From: Emiliania huxleyi CCMP1516
Taxonomy: Eukaryota > Haptophyta > Isochrysidales > Noelaerhabdaceae
Reading direction: 5' to 3'
NCBI RefSeq assembly: GCF_000372725.1
Contig: NW_005201165.1
Location: 247,818-311,817 of the forward strand
DNA length: 64,000 nt
In this document: one piece after another, positions 40,101 through 48,364 of the stretch
How positions within the stretch are numbered: the first letter of the stretch is position 1
Layout: the number at the start of each line of letters is the position of its first letter
The notes under the pieces: generated by a model
Databases searched by the model: none
Told to the model about the DNA's origin: nothing
What the model saw: the letters and a program-made list of their open reading frames with translations, nothing else
Position numbers and translations under genes: made by a program

Positions 40101-40516
40101 ACGTGGCGGTGGTCGTCACCCTGCCCCCCTCCCGCACCACCGACCCCGCCCGGGTGGTCGCCACGTTCGAGCCCCACCCGCCGGCCGGCCTGGACGGGCT
40201 CAAAGGGCTGCTCGCCGCCTCCCGGCGCGCAAAGGCCGCGCTCAACCTCCGCAGGATGGCGCCGGGCGAGCACTCATCCCACCTCGACCCGCTCGGCGCG
40301 CCCCTCGCCTACGTCGCAAGCGCGCCCGACTTGCTGGCGAGCGCGGCTGGCTCGCCCGCCTTTGCAGCCACGGTGGCAAAGGCGCGGCTGCGGTACGCGG
40401 CCGCAGCGAAGGAGATCGGAAACCTCGCGGCAAACGTGACCAAGGACGCCGACAAGTTGCGGGCCATGTATGCCAGCGAAATCCTCGAGGCGGCGCGGGT
40501 GGCATATAGTGGGTAG
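37108..40516 (+). CDS. GH31 alpha-glucosidase-type glycoside hydrolase
   Basis: Five exons: 37108-37785, 37861-38125, 38206-38621, 38711-39091 and 39368-40516; phases close to 962 residues. Introns 1, 3 and 4 are GT-AG; intron 2 is GC-AG (G|gcgccg). GH31 hallmarks: NLGVWFTRWYDYDAADVRRL and LVLDMNWHTKDAWTGY leading into the barrel; nucleophile region MRFWWIDWQQG; acid/base region HGFSGDVAGLTWANLAYQ; then MRMHDRGLSAGG, PYIYTQARAAFDSGLGLTRP and FGRDLLVAPVT, and a beta-sandwich tail. Expected reaction: hydrolysis of terminal alpha-linked glucose or related sugars. No clear signal peptide, so cytosolic, plastidic or ER location is open. Start is the ATG at 37108. Intron 4 is a GGCTCCTCTC minisatellite. 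Confidence 0.92.
39092..39367. repeat. GGCTCCTCTCG minisatellite filling GH31 intron 4
   Basis: About 20 tandem copies of a 10-12-bp unit (GGCTCCTCTCG, GGGCTCCTCTCG, later GGCTCGTCTCG) occupy the intron almost end to end. It is free of stop codons in all three forward frames, so it could be mis-annotated as coding. Confidence 0.95.
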
Positions 40517-40766
40517 TTGCCGTTTCCGGTGTTAGAGAGGTGTTAGAGCCGTACTCTGTACACTGACAGAGCTCACGCGCCCCTGGAGTGTGGAGACGAC
40601 ACACCGCGGCGGAGGCCGGAGCGGATTTGTGCCATACTGCCATTTGTCATTTGAGGAGATGCAGTAACCAGTATGCAGATGTGGTCTCTGAAAGAAATAT
40701 TCGACTCTCACAAGCAAAAGCGAGAGACTCCACACGCAGCGCACCCTCACCTGTCCGTGTATTCTC

Positions 40767-42363
40767 TCAGGTGCGGGTCGAATTGCAGCAGCGCATTTCG
40801 CCGGTCGCCTGCGCGGGAGGCGCAGGAGGTTGGGGGGTGATGGTGACGATGAGGGAGGACGCGATGGCGGTGGCGGTGGCACGGGCCGCGCCTGTCTTTG
40901 CGTTGCGCAGCTCCTGCTCGGCGGTGAGCGGCACCTGCCACGGGCTGGGATACTGAGCACGCTCAGATGATCCGAACATCCATGCTGGGCGCGGCACCTC
41001 GGTGCCCGAGTAGCCGATCGCCCGGTTCTTGTGCATCTCGGCCACGTCAGCAACCTCGAGCAGTGGAAGCACGCTGCCCGCCGCATCGACCGCACCGGCC
41101 GCCTCCTCGGCGCTGCCTGTCCCGCGCGCCGTCGCCGCAAGCAGCGCCTCGGCCTCCACCTCCCACGCGAGCTCCTCGCCGCTCTCGCGCGCCTGTCCAC
41201 TCCGGGCGTGCCTCGCCGTCAGGAGACGCCGCAGCAGCGCCCCCCTCCCTCCCTCCCTCCCCCCCCCCCTCTCGCTAAGCGCGCCTCCGCCCACGCCGGC
41301 GCCTCCTCGAGTCCGGGCGGCGCGCCGAGCAGCGTGCGTGCGGTGCCGGCTGCCGCGCGCCACGCCTGTGACGCGGGGTGCGGGAGCCCCTCCTGAAGAC
41401 GAGTCTGGCGGACTGCAGGGTGGACTGCGTGGGTGTCGTGTGTGTGCGCGCCACGCCTTGAGCGCGATCTGCGGCTCGCCGCCCACAGTCAGGTGCACCT
41501 CCTGCGGCGCTCTCCCCGCGAGGAGGAGCTGCACGAGCGCCTGGTGCAGGCGGGGCGGTGGGGGAGGGAGGCGCGAGGGAGTGGAGAGAGCGGGCAAGGA
41601 GCGGGTGTGGTGCGAGGGAGTGCAACGAGGGAGTGCGGCGAGGGAGTGTGCCGCCGCGCCTCGAGCCCGAGGGCGGTGGCGGTGGTCGGGCGCCACCCCT
41701 TGACGCCCGCGCCGAGGAGAGGGGCCGCGACGCTGGCGGCGCCGAGGGCGGCGGCGGTGCCGAGCGCCGAGTGCCACGCCCCGAAGAGCAGCTGGTCGGG
41801 CGGCGAGAATTGCAGCCACGACGGGTGCCTGCCGAGGTTGGCGGCCGGCGAGTCCTGGTGGACGTTTGAGACCTCCTCGTCGCGGAGCGCGCCCGTGTAC
41901 AGTCCCTCGTACCCAAACTCGGAGTCGGGCGCGACGGCGTGGACCAGGTGAGCCGCGTCCAAGTCACCGGGCGCAGACGTGACTACAGACCTCCCCGTGG
42001 GGCAGCGGACGGGCGCCGAATTGCCCTCCTTGACGCCGGACGTCCAGCGCGTGATGTCGCGCCGGACGCGTCGCACCTCCTCCTTTGGAAGCGTCGGAAG
42101 CGCGAGGCACTCGGCCTCGAGCGCCGGGCCTGCTGCACTGCGGATGGCGCCGTCCACCGACCGCCTGTTGATGAACCGCCAGTACCTGCTCACACGCTGA
42201 CAGGTTCGACACGGGCCTCTCACGGCGCACAGAGAGGGTTGCGATGGCAGTACATGGGCTGCTCATTGCCGACCAGCGAGTCATTTGCCGGCGTGATTAG
42301 CACTGGTGCGGCCGAGCGCTCGAGCGACCCGCGCCGGAAGCGAATGATGCAGCTCCTCCTCAT
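40767..42363 (-). CDS. Unknown conserved-looking protein, five exons
   Basis: Exons 42224-42363, 41660-42185, 41457-41540, 41285-41365 and 40767-41192, all in phase, give 418 residues. Intron 1 is GT-AG; introns 2, 3 and 4 are GC-AG. ATG at 42363 (MRRSCIIRFRRGSLERSAAP), an Arg-rich amphipathic start suggesting a mitochondrial presequence. Notable segments: YWRFINRRSVDGAI, LPTLPKEEVRRVRRDITRW, PSWLQFSPPDQLLFGAWHSA, then a hydrophobic Ala/Gly stretch (LGTAAALGAASVAAPLLGAG) that may be a TM helix, LTVGGEPQIALKAW, and near the end IGYSGTEVPRPAWMFG. I do not recognise the family. Clean exon phasing argues strongly that it is a real gene. Confidence 0.65.
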
Positions 42364-42547
42364 GTGTGTGTGAGAGAGAGGGCCAGGTCAGGTGCACGGG
42401 GCCAGGGCGAACTGGCACGGGCGTAGCAATGGGTAGTTGGCCCAGCGAATCCGCGCCGAAGAATTTAATATTGCGAAAAAAATCAAAGCCGCGCTCCCAA
42501 GTGATGGAGAAATGAAGCAAAGCATGCGCATCACACACACGTCACCG

Positions 42548-45500
42548 TCACCGTAGGTACTGCGGCAGCAAGCGCGCCTCGAGCTGCCCGAGCAGGTCGT
42601 GTATGACGCGCTGGTGCTCCGCGTCGCCAATCAGGTTCACAGACTCCTTTGGATCGGACGCGAGCTCATAAAACTCGCACGCTGTGGCGGTTCCCCCACG
42701 CTCGTAGCCCTCGTGGGACTCGGAGGCGGCGGCGGAGGCGGCGGCGGCGGAGCCGTTGGCGAGCGCGCCTCTTCTGTACGGACAGAGGAGCTTGCTCGTG
42801 CCCTGGCGGAGCATGTGTTTGGCCGGCACGCCATCCAGGTTACCCTTATTGTGGTAGTCGAGCGCGTAGACCGCCTCCCTCGACGGCGCCCTGCCGCCAC
42901 CCACGAGGTGCTGAGCAAAGCTGATGCTATCGGGAGCCTGCCCCGGAGGCGGCTTCACGCCGACCAGATCGCAGAGAGTGGCAAACAGGTCGGTGATGCT
43001 CACCAATCCCGTGTGGACGCCACCCTTGAGCACGCCGCCCCCGTCCCAGCGCACGATCATCGGGACGGCGTGCCCGCCCTCGTAGAGGCTTCCTTTCGTG
43101 CCGCGCAGGCCGTTGCTCGTGTCGTGGCCAACAGGCGCCGAGACTGGCAGGCCGCCATTGTCGCTCGCAAAGACGACGATGGTGCTGCGGAGGAGGTGCC
43201 TGGCGTCCAGCGCCTCCACGAGGCCCTTCACCTGCAGGTCGAGCTCGTGCACCATGTCGAGGTGCGCTGATACGGTCTTCCCGGCGACGGGCTCGCCGCG
43301 GAAGGCGAGCGGCGGGGAGTGGGGCGTATGGGCGGCCTGCGAGCAAAAGTGGATGAAGAAGGGGTCGAGGGGCCGGTCCGCGAGGTGGCGATCGAGGAAG
43401 GCCTCCGTCTTGCCGAGGAGCCAGAGCCCATAGTTGTTGCTCTCCCAGCCGGGCATCGCCACGCCCCAGAATGCGATTCGGCCCTCCGGCGTGCCAATCA
43501 GGCTCACGCCATTCGAGTTGGGCACCTCGGTATAGTTGTGGTACTCGACGACGCCCCTCGGATCGCCCACCAAGATGTCGTCCTCGAACATGGCGTACGG
43601 GGCCGTCTGGATCCCGCCGAGAGACATGTAGGAGTGCTCGAACCCGAGCTCTCTGGCTGCATTGCGCAGCGGGCTGGTGAAATCGTACTCCTCGTCGTTT
43701 CGCAGCAGGTCCCACCGGCTGTAAAGCCACCGATTCGACGCGTGCTCCGGCTTCATGCAGACGCTGCTGCTGCCGCCGTGCTCCGGCCGGAGCGGCCACC
43801 CGCCGCCCAAGTGCCACTTGCCTACTTAGCACCGCTCACAAGCTCAGAGTGTGGCAGCGTGACCCAGGGACGGGTATCCGCGGCAGCCGCCAAAGAAGGC
43901 GGTGTCGAAGTTGGCCGCCCGCAGCACTTGGGCTAGCGACGCCTGCCCGTCGAGGAACTGGTTGCTGCAGTCCGGCTCCGGCTCGTACGTACCGACGGGA
44001 TGCCTTCCTCTCTGCGGGTACCTGCCCGATAGGATGCTGTAGCGGGACGGTCCGCACCAGGGCGTCGCGTGCGTGTCCGTCAGAGTCATCCCCTCGGAGG
44101 CGAGCAGCGTGTCGATGTGCGGCGTCTGCACCTTGCTGCGTGGGTTGTAGCTCGACACGTCCCCAACGCCGATGTCGTCGCCTAGGATGACCAATATACT
44201 CGGTGGCGGGGATGGTGGAGGCGACGGAGACGGCGGTATCGAAGGAAGCGACGGCGACGACGGCGTCCGCACGTGAGAGGTAAAACCCGCCGGCGCTGAT
44301 GGTGGCAGCGGTAGCTTTGAGTCGGACGGCAGCGGTAGCTTTGAGTCTGAGATAAGAGGATCCAGTTCGGGTAAGTCATAGAAGCGGATGTAGTCAACCA
44401 GCATCTCGCTGGGTAGGTCACTGTTATTGATCGGCCCGCCCGCCCACAAGGGGTCTCTCAGGGTGTACTCCAGGATCACCCTCGCATCCAGGTTGCTCGG
44501 CACGTCGCGCTGCCACTCGAGGTGCGACGCGTTGCAGTGGCCGCCGTACCTCTCGCAGTTGTGGTTGCCCCTGGCCCGCACCGTGCCACCCGAAAAGGTC
44601 CTGTACGGCAAGCTCCTCCAGGCTGGCCCGTCCTGCGCTAGAAACCATTCGATTTTGCCCGCAGACACCTTGAGTCCCACCGTGAGGAACTCGTAGTAGT
44701 CGACCGAGCCGCCCTGAAAGTGGGCCGAGTGTCCTGGAAAGTGCCCCCTATATTCCTGCTGGGTCACAAATATGTGATCCTCAGCCCGCGCCCGGTAGCC
44801 GAGAAGATCTTCGGGCTGCTCGTCCCGCTCGAAATCGTGCCACCAAATCCCGCTGTAGAACTTGGTCTGTTCTCGGTTGGCGTGGAACTCGAAGATGTCA
44901 ATCTCGAATAGGTCAGCCGGCGTTCCGAAGGGGTTGTTGGGCATCGCCCACAAGGCGCAGAATCCACCGGCATTGTCGGGCAGTTTGAGTCGCACCTCAA
45001 GGTACATGTTGTTTCTCAGCGGGTAGCCGAGGCTGGTGTGCACCGCGCCTGAGGAGTAGTGGAAGTCGACGCTGTCGAGGCGTGGCTCGCTGGGCCCAGC
45101 GAGCGGCGGCGCCTCCTGCTTCGCTGTCATCACGAGCTTACCATCGCGCACGCTGAGGTTCTCGCGACGAAACGCGGCGCTGACACCATTGTTAAGAGTG
45201 TTGTCCTTGTTGACTCCGATGCCAAACATGTCTTGGTCGTAAGTGTCGCCGTCAAACTCATCCCCGTATGCATACGTGGAGCCCGGAGGGCCTGCACCAA
45301 GCCACGGCTCGGGCCGCGACGGCCGATACGGCGGCGGTGGCGGCGGCGGCGGCGGTGGCGGCGGCGGCGGCGGTGGTGGCGGCGGCGGCGGCGGTGGCTC
45401 TTCTTCCTCCTCCCCTCCAGAGAGCGGTGGCGGTGGCGGTGGCGGTGGCGGTGGCGGTGCTGGCGGGCATGTGATGCCCGAATCGTCTCCGTCGAACAGC

Positions 45501-45595
45501 AGGCTTGGCTGGAGGCAGGGACGCACGGCATCGAAAAGCTTGCCTGGCCTCTTGGTTGTTGCAAAGCCCAAGCAGAAGATCAATGGCAGGTGCAT
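42548..45595 (-). CDS. GH16 - sulfatase fusion protein, secreted
   Basis: Exons 43891-45595 and 42548-43821, joined by a GC-AG intron (G|gcggct ... gtag|GC) that rebuilds the sulfatase AFFGKWHLGG motif; 992 residues. Order: short hydrophobic N-terminus (MHLPLIFCLGFATT); PPPP stalk at about 45-95; GH16 domain at about 105-385 with YAYGDEFDG, GGFCALWAMP and the catalytic FEIDIFEF (E-x-D-x-x-E) at about 230; Pro/Ser linker; type-I sulfatase from about 460: metal-binding ILGDDIGVGD, formylglycine site WCGPSRYSILSGR (Cys about 512), KWHLG, HFCSQAAHTPHSPP, FASDNGG and KGSLYEGGHAVP. All key sulfatase residues are present. Inferred function: cleavage plus desulfation of a sulfated beta-glucan or galactan, outside the cell. 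Head to head with a glycosyltransferase gene. Confidence 0.9.
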
Positions 45596-45667
45596 GCGAG
45601 TCGCCGTAGTCGCGCGTCCTCTTGCGCGTCAACTTTGAGTGTTGCAACACGCCAAGTTTGTGGGACA
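45596..45667. promoter_or_regulatory. 72-bp head-to-head interval (GH16-sulfatase / glycosyltransferase)
   Basis: Only 72 bp lie between the two proposed ATGs, so either a very compact bidirectional promoter is present or one or both genes have upstream exons or overlapping 5' UTRs. No TATA box was seen. Confidence 0.35.
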
Positions 45668-46849
45668 ATGGTGCGTGCGTCCATGCCAGCGCATTCGGCT
45701 GCCAGAACCAGGAGCGCGCCGCCCACGCTGCACATCTTGACTCTCGCGACCCCTCCGGCGGCGCCGATGTTTGCCTGCTGGACCAACTGGCTCGTGCGCA
45801 TGTTGCGCAGCTCCAGCGCCGCCTTCGGCACGTACCAGGCGAGCGGCACTTCCGAAGAATACTTATCGTCCCACCAGCCACGCACACGACCGCCCCACCT
45901 GCGCCTCACACAAGATCGCTATGTCTCCAACTTGACTCTCTCACCGCCACACCCACAAACCCATGCCCACGACGAGACACGTTGGTGACACGTCCTCGTC
46001 CACGGTTTGTTGGCAGCTGCATGTTGAATGGTACCAGCCGCCAGGCAAGGCGCGCCAGGGCGGCCGCGGGGACCAGGGTTCGCCCGAGTGGAAGGACGCG
46101 GTGGCAGCAAAGGTCCGCTTCGTGCGCGACTTCCTCGCCTCCCACCCGGAGAATGTCACCGCCCTCTTCACAGACCTGGATGTGGTGCCTCTCCGGCCGC
46201 TTGGGGTGCTGCGGCAGTACGTCCGCTCGGGGGTGAGCCTCTTCGGGCCCGCCCTGCCAGTGGGCCCGCCCTGCGCCCGTTCGTTTTGCGCACCAAAGCC
46301 CCCCCCCCCCCCCCCGCTTCGGCGCAGGTGGAGCTCATGTGGATGCGCGAGCCAGGGAACGTGCCCGCAAACACTGGCTTCTACTTGATGCGCAACACGC
46401 CCCCGGTGCGCGCCTTTTTTCGGGAGTGGGCGGCGCAGTTCCGGCCCGGCGCCAACGACCAGGTGGTTGCAAACTACATTCTGTACCGCGTCGGTGGGGG
46501 CGACGTCGAGGTCGCGCGATCGAAGAGAGGAGGATGGGGCGTCACCCCGCGCCTCTCGAGGTCGCTCCGAGACGCCGCGGCGATCCCCAACATCCCCCTG
46601 CGCTGGGGCCTCTTCTCGCGCTCTGCCGTCGCCGGCAGGCCGTGGCACGTCACCAACACGACCATCGCCTACCACGCCGTCAACGCGACCGACCATATCG
46701 GCAAGATTGCCAAGGTGAACCAGGCGCTCGCCGCGCTGCGCAGGCTCAAGCCGAGGCGGAGGGCGTGGCAGGTGGAGTGCCCGAGCGCGGAGGCGGGGGC
46801 TGGGGGGAGCCAGGTCGAGGCTGGGGGGAGCCGGCGGGGTCGTGCTTAG
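45668..46849 (+). CDS. DxD glycosyltransferase (nucleotide-diphospho-sugar transferase, PF03407/GT77-like)
   Basis: Exons 45668-45838, 46017-46232 and 46328-46849; phases close to 302 residues. Intron 1 is GC-AG (CAG|gcgagc), intron 2 is GT-AG. Features: N-terminal beta-strand LHILTLATPPAAPMFACW; the DxD sugar-nucleotide site in ALFTDLDVVPLRPLG; then REPGNVPANTGFYLMRNTPP and NDQVVANYILY, the typical acceptor-side motifs of the family; and WHVTNTTIAYHAVNATDHIG. Expected role: Golgi transfer of a sugar from NDP-sugar to a glycan. No TM anchor is visible at the N-terminus chosen, so an upstream anchor exon may be missing. Physically paired with the GH16-sulfatase. Confidence 0.8.
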
Positions 46850-47489
46850 CCTTAGTACGAGGAATCTGCTGCGCCGGCCCGCGAAATCTTTTATTCGCCT
46901 GTGTAGTGGGCCAGTTCGCCAGTGCGCGCCAGTCCCGTGCCTCGTAAAAGAAAGAAGACACACAAACCAAAGGAGGGATGGGAGGACGGCACGGGCGCCG
47001 GCAAAATTCTTTTCTTTTCGGTGTACCTTTCTTCGGTGTACCTGTGAGCTGTGTTAGTGCCTGCGCGCCTTTTTTCTCTTTGTACTTTGAGTTTGTTTTG
47101 TTTGTTTAAAACAAACCGTCCCGTGCCTAGTGCAAAAGAAAGGTAGAAAGATTCTACTAGTATCGTGCGAGGGAGTATTTAAGAAAACTTTCAAAATTCT
47201 TTTCTTCTGTTAGTAATAAAATAAATAAATAAAACGGGCACGCCAAACGAGGGGTGGGAGAAGGACAGGGTCCCCACCTGCACGAGCAGGATCTTGTAAG
47301 GACGATCAGGGACACAGGGGAACGGGAGCGGGGAGCGCATCGCGACACGGAGGGGGGCTGGGCAGGGTTCACCCACACGACAGGGTCCCAGGGATTCCTC
47401 TCTCGTATAGGACAGGTTGCACCCGGCGGCACGGGGGCAGGCGCGGGCCTCCTACTGGTTAATTCTTCTCTTCGCTGCTTGCTCGCGCG
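46850..47489. other. Intergenic packed with dispersed repeats
   Basis: Holds copies of family B (46905-46945, 47053-47072), family A (about 46945-47005, GGAGGGATGGGAGGACGGCA) and the element shared with 18 kb (47236-47330), separated by AT-rich TTTGTTTTGTTTG sequence. No gene supported. Confidence 0.65.
47236..47330. repeat. Dispersed repeat copy shared with 18015-18110
   Basis: ACGAGGGGTGGGAGAAGGAC, CAGGGTCC, CCTGCACGAGCAGGATC and AGGACGATCAGGGACACAGG align collinearly with the copy at 18 kb, roughly 85% by eye. Confidence 0.8.
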
Positions 47490-48015
47490 ATGGTCCGCGC
47501 TCGCGGCCAGCGGCTCGCCTCCATCCAGCTCAAAGGCTGGATAAAGCAAGTGATCGAAGCTGCCTGCGACGACGTCCAAAAGTCAACGACTTCCATCGGC
47601 CTGCGCACGTCGGGCACCGTTCGCCTCCCGACGGAGCGCGAGCGCTGGTCGGTGCTGCGCTCGCCCTTTGTGCACAAGGGCGCCATCGACCAGGCGCGGC
47701 ACGCGCACCCGCGCACCCACAGATCAAGCCCATCGCCGCTCCCGCGCGCCTTCGCTCCGCTCTCACCGCCCGCCTCCACCGCGGCAGTACGCGCGGCTCA
47801 CATACAACCGGCTCATCGAGATCTACGGGGAGGGGACGCAGTCACACGACGCCACCAAGACGGTGCACTTCCTCCGCTACCTCGAGCACACCATCCTCCC
47901 GGCGCACGCCGGCGCGCGAGCAAAAGTCACGCTCTTCTCGAACGAGGTTCGTGCGGCCGCACCATCCAGCTCCAGCGCGGCTACCTCACACTCCTCTAGC
48001 AGCGGGCAGTCATGA
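47490..48015 (+). CDS. rps10: Mitochondrial ribosomal protein uS10m
   Basis: Exons 47490-47693 and 47788-48015, joined by a GC-AG intron (CAG|gcgcgg), give 143 residues. Matches the uS10 fold: a first strand/helix (IQLKGWIKQVIEAACDDV), then RTSGTVRLPTERERWSVLRS (the PLPT-x-x-x-R-[YFW]-x-VLRSP signature), then PFVHKGAIDQYARLTYNRLI and EIY. The C-terminal extension (HFLRYLEHTILPAHAGARAK) and Ser-rich tail go beyond bacterial S10, as in many mitochondrial versions. Start is the ATG at 47490; the absence of a long presequence leaves an upstream exon possible. Expected in the small subunit head and near the decoding site. Confidence 0.82.
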
Positions 48016-48364
48016 CACCTTGTCGTGTGTGATATGAATAATAATAACAAACTAAGACAGAGAGGCGGCGTGTGCGGCCGTGTGTGCTAGAATACATCGC
48101 CCACCCATCCCATACACCCCCCTGCTCTCTCTCTCTCAAACTCTCCATGCGAGTACTCCACGAGACCGCCGACAGAGAGCGTGTGCGCAGCGGGCCCGGG
48201 TTAAGTACGAGGCGTTGGCACGATGCCGGCGACGAGCCTATGCCGCCGGCCCAACGCCTCCGCGGAGGAGCGCAGAGAGCGGCGGCGCGGCGGGCGGGCG
48301 GCCAGGGCGCGCGCCCAGCTCTCTGCGGGTGGAAGGCGGGCGGGCTGCGGGCGCGCCGCCGCCC
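48016..48364. other. Intergenic between convergent uS10m and TIG-receptor genes
   Basis: Short 3' flanks of both genes; an AATAATAATAAC run at about 48036 may be near a polyadenylation region. No coding call. Confidence 0.5.
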
